This document shows, piece after piece, positions 1-10,186 of a DNA stretch of 64,000 bases. Every line of letters begins with the position of its first letter. The first letter of the stretch is position 1. The stretch is from positions 40,777,053-40,841,052 of the forward strand of contig CM060732.1 of assembly GCA_030704615.1 (NCBI GenBank). The letters run 5' to 3'. Source of the DNA: Takakia lepidozioides (lineage: Eukaryota > Streptophyta > Takakiopsida > Takakiales > Takakiaceae). The notes below the pieces were generated by a model. That model did not search any database. It was not told where the DNA came from and worked only from the letters and a program-made list of their open reading frames with translations. Both the position numbers and the translations under genes were made by a program.

Positions 1-1480
1 GTGAACAGAAAGAACCGAAGGAGAGAAGGAAATGATAGAGAAAGAGCCCACAACAGTAGCAGAAAGGATGAGGGATGGGGCTGCAGCGGAAACACGGGAG
101 AAAGGAAAAGAGAGACGCGGAAGGGGGGGAGATTCCTTCCCTTAGTCATCAGGTCAAGATAAAAATTGAACATGACAGACGTGATACTGGGCGCTCCCCC
201 TGCAAAAATCCAAGCACATCTCATTTCCAGAGTTGCCAAAGTGTATAAGCTACAAGGCAAGCCCAGACCAGACAAGTCCTCATCAATCTGCCTTGCTGGT
301 AATTGAGGAGAAGCAGAAGAGTAAAGGGAAGAAGGGGCAGATTTTCCCAATAAGCGTTGAAAGAGAAAACGAGCAACCAAACTCTATTAGGCAGCGGGCA
401 CAGTGCTCAATGGATTCGGACAGCCCACCATGGCAAAATTTGCAATCCAAGTTCTCTGTTCCAGGAAAGAATGGGCTGACAGATTATGAGATTTTCGGCG
501 AGGGATCTAACGGCGGAAGGTCCCGTGGGATCTTACGCAGTCATCTTTTCTTTGCTAATCTGATTTCTTTTCTTGTAGTTCTAGGGGTCCATCCACTGCA
601 AAAAGAAACCCTATGTCTTTACACAGGGTAAGTCCCCCACCCTGGGGGCACCTTGGTGTTCGGGTCGTACTGCCTCGGCCTACGCCCTCGGATTATCCCC
701 CTATGGAAGACTATCTAGGCGGAGAGGGCTCAAGGAGCCCGCCACCATCAATGGTGATGGACTACGTGAGCCCGGGTTCCTGCATCACCATCCACGGTGA
801 CAAACGCCCAAATATATTCGACTGCTGCGCGGTGATACCAAGTTTTCTGAAATTTTTTAATTAAAAAATTGTGGCATTTGTCATGAACAGTGGTGACGGG
901 CAAGATCACCCCTCATCGCGGGTTCGGCTAAACTATCCAGTAATGCTAGGAAAAAAAATATAGACAATTTTGTCCCTGCCCAGCGACACAAAAACGCTTT
1001 TTATTTTTAAGTAATTTTTTATGGACTGCCCATCGGAGCTTGAATCTATGGGTAGCATGGGATGCATTGAACATCTTGTCTCTAGTGAAGCCTAACCGGG
1101 CCATATTTGTAATGTGACTCTGAGCTTGTGAGATTGTTGGAGCTCAAATTGCACCATGTGTCACTGTAATCACTGCCCTTCAAAATGCTAACAACATTGA
1201 AAGGTCGAGGTAAAGGTAAAGTTCGAGTTCGACCAGGTCGAGTTTGAGGTAAAGTTTGATTTTGATTTTGATTTATGTTGTTAATATTTATACTTCGTTC
1301 ATGTACTGAACTCATTTGAGGTCGAGTTTTCAGCATGTCAACAAATAGAATGTGAAAGAAATAGGCTTCCACTCTAAGTCCATGCATCGTTACGAGATCG
1401 TTACAATATTACAAAATCTCTCTGAATGAAATGATATGATAAAAAGATAGTGAAAACAAGTTGCTTATATTTGTCCATTA
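1..1480. other. No recognised gene
   Basis: No conserved protein, splice-supported exon or RNA gene was recognised here. Open frames exist at 233-631 and 613-864, but their translations are Ser/Pro/Arg-rich and match no family I know. The stretch 1190-1360 is a diverged relative of 1560-1700: both begin with an ACA-TTGAAAGGT core, pass through GTCGAGTTCGAG-like runs and a TTGTTGTTAATAT segment, and continue to a TTCGTT segment. This suggests two old copies of one dispersed repeat. Confidence 0.4.
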
Positions 1481-1483
1481 TTA

Positions 1484-1575
1484 ACAACCAACATGTAGCC
1501 CAGTGGTAATGGGCACATACCAACTCAAAAGAGGTTGTGGCTTCAATCCATTGGTATCCTAACAATATTGAAAGG
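1484..1575 (+). mobile_element. tRNA-derived SINE head (family A, copy 1)
   Basis: The sequence carries a pol III A-box-like motif, TAGCCCAGTGGTAATGGGCA, at about 1496-1515, and a B-box-like motif, GTGGCTTCAATCC, at about 1537-1549. This spacing and order is that of a tRNA promoter. The same head (AACCAA...GTAGCCCARTGGTAAT) recurs near 56.2, 56.7 and 56.9 kb. The anticodon region does not fold as a real tRNA, so a SINE is more likely than a functional tRNA gene. Confidence 0.55.
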
Positions 1576-2030
1576 TGGAACTCGAGATCAGGATCAAGGT
1601 CGAGTTCGAGTCCAATTTTTGTTGTTAATATCTCTATTTCGTTGAGTGAACCTTTGATACTTTGGATTGACTTTGACATGATACTGCCAATGTGACAACA
1701 GGAAGTATCCAGAAACAGGTAACATAGACGAGGAGAAGTTGTGGAATGAACAGTCAATGGTGGGACAATGGAGGCAAAAGGTGAATGCATGTTGGATTAC
1801 AGAGAGTAGCAGATGCAATTGAGCATAGGAGCTAGTGTGATAATTAAGTTGGGTGTTTCCTAGAACACATCTAGGCTCCATGGGTCGTGCCACAAGGTCA
1901 AGGCCAATGTGGTGAGGGCACCTTCTTCTTCGACCTATTTCAGCCTGTTTTGCCCTCTCATCAGACTCGGCCCTGAGATGCATACTGAATTGTCAAGGAC
2001 AATGTGGTGAGGGCACCTGGATGTGGTGAG

Positions 2031-2180
2031 CAAATGATGCGCGAAGGGGTGAAGCCCAACCACATCACGTTCATTTGTGTTTGCAATGCGTGTGCAAGCC
2101 TGGGAGCCCTGGAAAAGGGGGAGAGGTCCATGATGACATCGTCAAAGCTGGAATTGTACCAAATGTCATTGTGAACTTTA
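2031..2180 (+). pseudogene. PPR protein gene fragment (frameshifted)
   Basis: Reading from 2031 gives QMMREGVKPNHITF, then NACASLGALEKG, the signature of a plant pentatricopeptide repeat (EGVKPNxxTF...LNACASLxALExG). Directly after it, in a frame shifted by one base, the text continues as GEVHDDIVKAGIVPNVIV, which matches the start of the next PPR unit. The break falls in the run of G residues near 2117-2123. No start codon, further repeats or organelle leader are visible nearby, so this is an isolated scrap of an RNA-binding organelle RNA-processing protein rather than a gene. Confidence 0.7.
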
Positions 2181-2199
2181 ACATGATGCCCGTGATATG

Positions 2200-2779
2200 T
2201 TTTAACAAAAATCAAAGTAGTTAGGAATAGTAATGGTGAACACAATATAGACACTGAGTTTCTGCTTAAATGGTCGGTTGTCAATCAATACTCTTAGTTT
2301 TTTTTTAAATTAAGCTACAATTTGTGACAATGAAGTTTGAGATTAAATATGTAATGACAACTTTCTCGCTTGGACCATAATTCATCCATTACAACTTCAG
2401 CTTGTATTTGTACAAAAAACTTCTTATTTTAATATACAAGGGATCAACAATATGTAGTTTTGTTCTATGATGACAAAACTAACTGCATTTGACATACGCA
2501 AAGTGAAATGGTTGTCTCTACAAATTTACATGAAAGTAACAATTAACAACTAGGAATATGTCTTAACCCAATTCATATGCTCGATCACGGATGATAGTCA
2601 ATTCTTGCACATTATCAAATAGTTTTTGGAATGTGACAATGACACTCAATGTATATACAAGTGAAACCATATATTCTTTTACATGTACTATATACATTTT
2701 TATTTTTATTTTTGTTTTTGGTCTTAAGGATGAGCAAACGGGTCAAATAGATTTGTTTCAGTCTTGTTGAGTACCTCTA
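2200..2779. other. AT-rich intergenic stretch
   Basis: I see no coding signal, RNA gene or clear repeat structure here, only AT-rich sequence. Confidence 0.4.
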
Positions 2780-3101
2780 CTATTGATTTGGATTAACCTC
2801 CATGTCATTCCCAAGCTCATCCATGTCCATTGTTAGGGGAGGGAATACTGCAAAGTCATCTTCACTGCCATTTAGGGGGTTAACCAACCTACAAATGATG
2901 CACGTTTTGAAGGCCAGAACTTGTGTATTAAACAATTGAGCTATCATAAACAAATGGTGTACTAACTTACCCATGTTCTCGCTCATTCGATTGGGACTTA
3001 GCAGCAGGTACATGACTATCAATGTATTTGTCATTTTGTGTGATTTTGCGAACTCGATGGAACTTGAATGCCTCAACAAGCCTGTCAAGGTTCTCTTGCA
3101 T
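2780..3101 (-). CDS. Two exons of an unrecognised protein
   Basis: Two minus-strand exons join cleanly. The first runs 3101 down to 2971 (possible start MQENLDRLVEAFKFHR) and ends in a CATGG|GTAAG donor. The second runs 2888 to 2780 after a TTTGTAG acceptor and ends in TAG. Phases agree (2+1), giving EHGLVNPLNGSEDDFAVFPP across the junction and an acidic, Met/Asp-rich tail. The piece is only about 79 residues if it starts at 3101, and upstream exons may exist. I do not recognise the family. The flanks are transposon-rich, so a transposon-encoded protein end is possible. Confidence 0.35.
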
Positions 3102-3498
3102 AGTTGGCAAGAAGACAACATAGAGTGACATTTTGTGCCAAGGATCTCAGATGTCAAGAATACCCATATTCGCCATGAGAAAGATGTTTGAAGAAGAACA
3201 TAATCAGTCCATATATAACGCCATCAATGCTCAATTCTCTACACATATATTCACAACCTTATGCATTACATTACTTTATCATGATTTTGTGTAGCTACAA
3301 TAACAACAAATCAATGAATAGTCAATAATAAAATTAAGTAGAATAAGTGCTTCATCGTAGGCTACCAACAAAAAGTAATAGACTGTTTTAATTCGACGAT
3401 TTGGACATCCCCTCCGATCCAATCAGATTTTATAAATTAACATGTGTTGGTGTGAGAAGATATGGAGGCAGCTTGACGTTCATTGCCTGATATATTTC

Positions 3499-4455
3499 TC
3501 ACAGGTGCATCTCTCCATAATTAGGTACTGTGGACTTGGATGGTCCAACGATTTCTGCATTGATTTTAGCATGGACCCCAGAGTCCCCATCAGTAGGCTC
3601 TACACAGTGACTCTCACTAGCTAGATGAGTGTGTTTCATGTCGGCAACTTTAGACAGGCCTGCCTTAGCAGCTTTGAGACGTAACCTTTCTTCAATCAAT
3701 TCCACCATCTCATCTTCAGTGGTGTAAGTCTGTTTTTGCAGAAACACTTTCTCAGCAGGGGGCAAGCCCTTTATAAAACAATGTTTCAAAATAGCAGGTC
3801 TCTCTGATGCAATCAAAACCGACTTACAAATTGCAGTTCGTAAATCAGTGTAGTATTTCCACACACTGTCGCCATAATGAAATTTTAAGTCTGGTGTGGT
3901 GTAAGCTATGGGCTTTTCTTCACGAAAGAGCTTGCGAGCCAATTCTCTGGCTTCGACCCACGTAAGATCATTTTTGTCCTTAATGTTGGACTCAAACAGT
4001 TGCCTGGCCTCTCCCTTGAGACAGATCCGAAAGGACTTGACTTGGAATTGTGGGGGAACTCCATTAATTTCAGTGTTGATTTCAAAAAATCCCAAGAATG
4101 ACTCAAAATCCTCCCCTAAGTTGTACTTAGGGTATTGCTGCTTATGCATTAGCTCTCCATGATCAGATTTTCGTGGAGTAGTGTCCGGAACTTCAGATTG
4201 TTTCAGCAACATCTTCAAAAGGGGGGGACAATTTGAAATGACCCCCATGGCTTTACACAGCACGTCCAAATCAAATGTGGGCTGAGGCACAGTCGCCGGA
4301 TCTTTGTGATCTCCGGAGGACTCTCCCCTTTCCATATTATTCTTTTCATTAGTTGGTGTCTCTTCCCTCTCCTCCGCTGCACGTTTTTCCAACTCACTCA
4401 GTCCCATTGTTTCTTCTGCTTCCCTTTCTAGCATAGATCTTGTAAATATAGGCAT
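3499..4455 (-). CDS. gag-like ORF of a decayed retroelement
   Basis: A 318-residue open frame starts MPIFTRSMLEREAEE, a style common in plant Ty3/gypsy gag proteins, with a charged N-terminus (residues 1-70). Residues about 100-240 look like the Retrotrans_gag fold: GEDFESFLGFFEINTEING, then VKSFRICLKGEARQLFES, then a WVEARELARKLF segment, as in gag domains that read 'FxxxL.G.A..WF'. The end is Lys/Glu-rich. No CCHC zinc knuckle, protease, reverse transcriptase or integrase follows downstream on this strand, and no LTR pair was found. The domain call is from overall pattern, not a search. Gag packages element RNA in the cytoplasm; here the element looks dead. Confidence 0.55.
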   Translation of the reverse strand: MPIFTRSMLEREAEETMGLSELEKRAAEEREETPTNEKNNMERGESSGDHKDPATVPQPTFDLDVLCKAMGVISNCPPLLKMLLKQSEVPDTTPRKSDHGELMHKQQYPKYNLGEDFESFLGFFEINTEINGVPPQFQVKSFRICLKGEARQLFESNIKDKNDLTWVEARELARKLFREEKPIAYTTPDLKFHYGDSVWKYYTDLRTAICKSVLIASERPAILKHCFIKGLPPAEKVFLQKQTYTTEDEMVELIEERLRLKAAKAGLSKVADMKHTHLASESHCVEPTDGDSGVHAKINAEIVGPSKSTVPNYGEMHL

Positions 4456-4591
4456 GAGAAGAGAAGGACACGACTATCTGTCCGAAGAAGCACTAAGCTG
4501 CGAGTCCCACCCAGACACACAATGGGAGGTGATGAAGCGGTGCTTGTGCAGCAGGTACACTCATTCTCCCAAAAATGTCCATAGTTCCTCT

Positions 4592-4852
4592 TCACCCTTG
4601 ACCCAAAAAAACCACGCGCACGATGTTGCACACCACTTTCTCTTTCACCAACAGCGTGTGGGCAGGATATGTCTGAGCTTCTTCGGCCTTGTAGAGACCT
4701 ACTGTTTCACGCCGAAAACACCCCCTCGGAAAGATCAACACATCACTGGGACAAAAAGGAAATTCAGAGTGAGGGATACCCGTGATGAGCTCTTCCCAAG
4801 TGGGATCCCGGGTAGGGGCTGGCGGAACTCGAGGCCTTAAATTAGCAAGCAT
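4592..4852 (-). pseudogene. Short ORF upstream of the gag-like ORF
   Basis: An 86-residue frame starts MLANLRPRVPPAP and contains TWEELITGIPHSEFPF. It lies directly upstream of the gag-like ORF and on the same strand, together with the interrupted frame at 4949-5395. I recognise no family. Its position suggests that it is part of the same retroelement's 5' region. Confidence 0.25.
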
Positions 4853-4948
4853 AATAGACGTTCATTCTTTGACCAGTTTCCACAATCGGAGAGGGCTCGG
4901 CTTGTCAGGAGGCAAGAAGCTCTCAAGCTCTATACCCAATTCTCGACT

Positions 4949-5395
4949 TTACATAGAATTACGGAATGCCCAAGACAGCCCAACTAAGCTTCTCTCCACT
5001 CTCCAACTGCTCCTTTGCACTAGCAATGGGGATTTGTAGAGTGACTTCCTTGGAATGAAGTTTGAGGAGCAGGCGTGCAGCATAGGCTCCCTGAAGAGAT
5101 TCGCGAATGCGCCGACTCTGCTTCCTTTGCTCCGCTTTGGTGTTAATGGGTTTGCAGGCTTCTTTGCGCGCAGTTCCTCAAAAGTTTTGGCCCACAACTC
5201 CGAGGGCGTGTCCAGCGGGAGCTCGGGCCGCGGAATCGGTTCTCCCTCCGGGTAATCAACAAAGACCAACTACTCAGGCAACAGGTTGCGCGCAAGCTCA
5301 TAGATGTAGCGAGATTCCAACGCCAGAGTCTGCTTCAAGCGCGGGACTTCGAATTGATCAAGTTCAAACCAACCACGTTCAGAGCTGGAAGCCAT
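4949..5395 (-). pseudogene. Interrupted ORF upstream of gag-like ORF
   Basis: From an ATG at 5395 one frame reads MASSSERGWFELDQFEVPRL and reaches NLLPE, then a single TAG near 5271-5273. It continues in the same frame as LVFVDYPEGEPIPRPELPLD and TPSELWAKTFEELRAKKPAN to about 4949. The continued frame with a biased, protein-like composition on both sides of the stop argues for one former ORF of about 148 residues broken by one nonsense change. It is likely an accessory ORF of the element holding the gag-like gene. No family is recognised. Confidence 0.4.
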
Positions 5396-6180
5396 AGTGC
5401 TTGCTTGCTAACCTCTCAAAACACAGAAGAGCTCGAGCAGACAAACTTCCTCTCTCTCTCGCGCGAGACATAAGCCGCCATTTTGCCACCCCCTCTCCCT
5501 TCCATCATGCAGGATCTTCCGTACCCAATCTACTGTTTTCAAGTGCTTTGTACCAACTATATCCTCTGTCAATTATTTCAGTTACCCCTCATCTCCACCA
5601 TGATTCCGGCGCTATGGGTTTGTTTTTCTTCCTCTGCCGGACTTAACCTTATCTGAGGAATGTAGTCGATAGATGGGCCTGGCAGAGAAGACGAAATCTT
5701 ACTGAGGGGACACCACAGACTCAAACCTCCAAACACTTTCATCCAACTACTCAAGCACACCGTTACACCCAACGTACGCTCGCGTAAGACCAAAAAAGCC
5801 ACCACCCTTACTGCCACAGCAGTGAGGTTTAAATAGTATTAGGTCATAATCTAATCCTAGTGCCGCGTGGCACTTACACATAGGTCCACCAGATGCCCTT
5901 CCAGCACAGCAATAGAAAGAAACCAGATCACCCAGTCCTATCCTAATCCAATCCTAAACTAGCTGTTAGAATAAGACAGCCCCTAATAAAGTCATCGGCT
6001 GTTGCCAGCTCATCCTTATGTGCAGGTGTAAGTTCATCCAGACTTCATCCTGGCTTCGTCCATCCCTAGAATCATCCGGAGCGCATCCCTCCTCCATTCA
6101 TCCATGACGAAAAATAAGGTGAGAAGGAATCCCAGCTCCCCACCCCCAAATACAGTATTCCCGTTAAATTAAACTACTGG
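5396..6180. other. Intergenic, upstream of HARBI1-like gene
   Basis: No coding region is recognised. A CATCC-rich stretch (5995-6105) contains repeated TTCATCC/CATCC words, and probably includes promoter sequence of the next gene. Confidence 0.35.
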
Positions 6181-6221
6181 AAAGGAGCAGCGGGCTAGGA
6201 CACAGAGGAAAAACCTGGATT

Positions 6222-6236
6222 AAACCCTAACCCTAA
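6222..6236 (+). promoter_or_regulatory. Telobox, tandem AAACCCTAA/CCCTAA
   Basis: AAACCCTAACCCTAA sits immediately before the first ATG (6238) of the HARBI1-like gene. Teloboxes (AAACCCTAA) are known in plants as promoter or 5'UTR elements of ribosomal and translation genes, and as Polycomb-recruiting sites. Which role applies here is not known. Confidence 0.55.
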
Positions 6237-6237
6237 A

Positions 6238-8959
6238 ATGGAGAGTCATTCTTTCTTATCCTTTCTCTTCGTCTCTGGAGAGATTGACAGGAGGGTTTGG
6301 TGTTCAGTGTGGACCTGCTGTGGTTTGGGAATTGCATTTGGAAGCATGGCACGGCCGCCAGGGAGGCGGAAGCTAGAGAAGGAGGAGATCGCAGTGCTGC
6401 TGTCGGTGGTGGCAACGGCAGTTGTATTAGTGCAGCGCTTTCTCACAGAAAACCAGTTGCTGATGCTGCCTGGCCACACCATGGCATTGGAGTCCTCCAT
6501 GCGCGCTACCACTCTGGCTCTCACCAGGCTCCAAATGATGTTCTCTTTAGCTCAGGTCCGCATGTCCTATCCATATCATAACGCTCAGGTCCGCATAAGT
6601 CTTCATAGATACGTCGTATTAAGTAGATGTCTGCAATTCACAGACCGCTCGCAAGTCAATCTCCGGAGATAAGTCATTTACATAGTGTAAGACTCAGTGC
6701 TGCTACTTAATGAGCAGGCATTGTGTAGTTTACTAAATATTGTGATCTTGCCTTGCTATGAGGATGGTAGACACCCCTGAACCCGGAACCTCGCATCAGC
6801 ATATCTCTTTGGATTGATTTAAAAGGCTCACCAGGCATTGTGAATTAGCTGCTGTTTCAACGTCGTAGATTAATGCAGTCCCGAGATTCCCTACGGATCC
6901 ACTGTTTTGCCTCCTGATGTGATGTGGGCTTTTGTTGGACAATTGTCCTGCGTCTGGGGTCTACCATGCCAACCATCCCCTTATTCTCTGGAGGATTGGT
7001 GCAGACTTGAATAGCTGTGCCCAAAATTATCTGCAATCACGCTCAGAACAAAATGGTTGTACAGGTGAGTCTTCCACTTCCCTCAGTAAGATCCGAGCAA
7101 AAGGAGCAGTATTCTGCGACGTGGTTTCTGGACTTTCTAGCAACGGCTACTGATGACAAGGCATGGCGAGATACCTTTCGGATGCGAAAGGTTTCATTCT
7201 ACCAGTTGGTTAAAGAGCTCGAGCCAATATTGCAGAGACAGGATAATATGACCGAGGCGATTTCGGCAGATCGCAAATTGGGGGCTGGTCTCTACCGATT
7301 GGCCCACGGTGCTACATTCAAGTCAATTGGAAGAAAATTTGGGATGGGAAGGAATTCTTCCTGCAAGGCATTCTATGAGGTGTGCAAGGGATTGGAAGAG
7401 AAGCTGGGTTATCTTTTTGAGTTTCCATCTACCACAGAGGGATTGCATTCAACCATCCAGGGATTTGCAATGCAGGGAATGCCTAATTGCTGTGGAGCTT
7501 TGGGGTTTACTCATTTTCTTGTGGAGAAGCCTGGAGAAGACATTGCGGCAGATTATTGTGATTTTGGCGGAAATTACAGTGTTGTCATGCAAGCTGTTGT
7601 TGACACGCATGGTCGGTTTCTGGATATATCTGTAGGATGGCCAGGATCAATGTCCCCTGCCTCCATTCTGCAGAGAACTCGATTCTATTCAAGAGTCGAC
7701 TCATCTGGGGAGTTATTACAGGGATTGCCATTGGAGCTCAGCAACAGGCAGCTGGTACCCCAGTATTTGGTAGGAGATCAGGTGAGTGCTTCCATTTCTT
7801 TACTTTTTGCAGATTATCTAGTGCAGTTACTACTGTATGGAGGGTGCTCTATGATACATTGTGCTTTCTACTTGTCTGTCACATCCTCCTCTTGCTCTGC
7901 TGCCACATGCCTGCATGAGAAATCTCCTATCTGCAGCTCTCAGGGGTTTTATGCTGATGAGATGGAGAAATGTCTTTATTATGCATAATATGTTTGGCAG
8001 GATGTAGTCTACCAGGACATTATCTGTGTATCTTAGTGAGGTCTTATCAGGGCACATTGGTCACAGTGAGCCCTGTGCAATTTTTTCTGCTTCCGAATGC
8101 CTTAGACTGTTTTTTTGGGGGTTTTGAGATTGAGAAGTTTGTATGTTGGAGTATTTTGCTGAAGAAAAGACGGGGGTGAATTTCCATGTAGAACTGTCAA
8201 GACAAGTATATAAGACCTTTGTGTTTGGATGTAAGGCATGTCGCAGATGAGTTTCACATCATGTATCAGATGGATGTATATCAACATTGAGAGTTGTCAT
8301 TTTTGAAGGTTTCTGATAGAATGAAGCTAATAAGCTACCATCTAGGTGTGACATTACATGGATTACAGTCACGAGTGCTGATAACAGATGGTATATTTTA
8401 CCATCATCTCTGATTTTTTTCCAAAATTCAAGGGGCAAGCCTAAGAAAGCAAGAGGTTCTGCATAAAGTCTGTGGGCATGAACAAGGATGTAACACCAAG
8501 TAACCAAGAGGTCAGAAGTGTCCGTGTGGTAATTACCATCTGTTGATGTAGCTCTGATTCATCTGTTGGGGACAGGTATATCCACTACTGCCATGGATCA
8601 TGACACCATATGAAGGTGCTGATTTGACCGAGTCACAATCCATTTTCAACAAGGTTCAGACCTCTGCAAGGAGGATGGTCGATAGGGCATTTGGGTTACT
8701 GAAAGCTCAGTGGCAGCTACTGAGCATGAGGCAAAAAGTGGATCAATTTGAGTTGCTACCTTTCATTGTGGCAGCGGCATGTGTATTACAGAACTTCCTG
8801 ATCAACAGTGGTGAGCAGATAATTGATGATGTTCAGCCAGAAGTCAACACGAGGGAGTCTCTTGTATTGCCTAAGCAGAACGAGTCTGCCAAGGTTATTA
8901 GGGATGCAATTGCTGCGCACATGAGTTCCATTGCACACATGCATGCACAAATGTCATGA
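6238..8959 (+). CDS. HARBI1/ALP1-like DDE nuclease, PIF-Harbinger derived
   Basis: Three exons join in phase: 6238-6555, 7065-7781 and 8576-8959 (472 aa; 436 aa if the second in-frame ATG at 6346, MARPPGRRKLEKEE, is used). Residues after that ATG include a hydrophobic stretch, EIAVLLSVVATAVVLVQRFL. The core has FRMRKVSFYQLVKELEP, the helix-turn-helix-like ATFKSIGRKFGMGRNSSCKA, the first Asp in AVVDTHGRFLDISVGWPGS (codon 7602-7604), the second in VGDQVYPLLPWIMTPYE (7776-7778), and VDRAFGLLKAQWQ where the usual Glu of V(V)ERAFG is Asp (8681-8683). The family comprises PIF/Harbinger transposases and host-domesticated relatives (animal HARBI1, plant ALP1). Spliced structure, a telobox in front, and no terminal inverted repeats seen at its borders favour a host gene. 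Whether it can cut DNA is uncertain given the D-D-D set. Confidence 0.88.
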
Positions 8960-10186
8960 CTGATTTGATGAGGACGCACTGATTGAGGGTTGTATGACTT
9001 TCTAGTTCCTGTTGGATACTAACCCCCTGGAGTTTCAGCCACCCAAGGTATACGATATTCCCCACCTAATTTGCTACACCGCCCATGACCAGCCAATGAC
9101 AGATCAGTTACCTGGAATCAATAGCTAATGCCTTGTGCTGGCATCAGCAACATGCTAGAAAGGGCAAAGTTGATTCGGGAACTTCTACCCTCTAACTGCG
9201 AACCAATGTGAACAAGTGTGCACTGTCAGTCCACACTACTACAGGAGAGGAGCAGCTGAATTAACAAGAGAAGACAGCTCAATGACAGCCTCTCCATCAT
9301 TTTTTGAGTGAGTCCAATCAGCTCACATTCACATTCTGGAAAACACAGAATATTCACTTTGGCCACTTGTTAAGGCATGGATCATACATGTCTGTGCTCA
9401 GGTTTCAGCTACTGTTACAGATCTAACATAGTTGCATAGCTTTCAGTCGATCACCATAGTGTTATGGAACGTGCCTCACTTTCCAGGTATCATATGATAC
9501 CAACCCCAGTCTGCAAGTTGTTCTGTAGTATTGGAGGAAAGGTCAGGCTGCTGGTTCTGCTGCATATGGTAAGGTCTGAAACAATGGCTATATACCTGTT
9601 CCCTATTTGAGCCGATGAGCCAGAGTTGTTCGATTCATTCTGATCACATGAAAATTCTCAATGTAATATATCTTGGTCGGATACCTATTGGCCCAAGCAC
9701 ATGGATACACACTCTTTTGTGAGTACCAATTTACATGTCACAACAGAAACCCTGAGTGGCATGTCTTTCAAACCCTGAGTGGCATGTCTTTCAAACCCTG
9801 AGTGGCATCAATTTGCAACAATAATGGGGATGTTAAACAAGAATTGATACTGTTCATACAATTCATGCCCTGAAAGGATCAGTGCAGGCAAATCTGCTTT
9901 GAAACTGTAATTGCAATTAACTCTGATGGGCCACAACCCTAAATGCTCTGCCGATATGATGGCACAAATACAGATCTTCTGCAAGAGCCGACCTAATTCA
10001 CAAAGAGAACATCTCAGGTATAATTACGCATGGCTACTATGAGCTGCTACTCTGGTAGCACTCTCATTTTACTTCTCCAAAATTGAGGGTGGAATGAACA
10101 GCTGTTAGACTCCCGGATACATTTCTCCCATTATATTCCCCCAAAGACTGTCGTCCTAGATTGAAACAGCCTTGTTCATGAATGGT
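8960..10186. other. Intergenic region between convergent genes
   Basis: This holds the 3' flanks of the HARBI1-like (plus) and ISCA2 (minus) genes. Apart from a short triple repeat at 9747-9808, no gene or RNA is recognised. Confidence 0.4.
9747..9808. repeat. 23 bp tandem repeat, 2.7 copies
   Basis: The unit AAACCCTGAGTGGCATGTCT plus TTC starts at 9747, 9770 and 9793. The first two copies are identical and the third stops after GGCAT. Confidence 0.9.

Noticed and set aside
6222-6236. Interstitial telomere tract
   Set aside because: Only two CCCTAA units are present, placed at a gene start like other teloboxes in the window.
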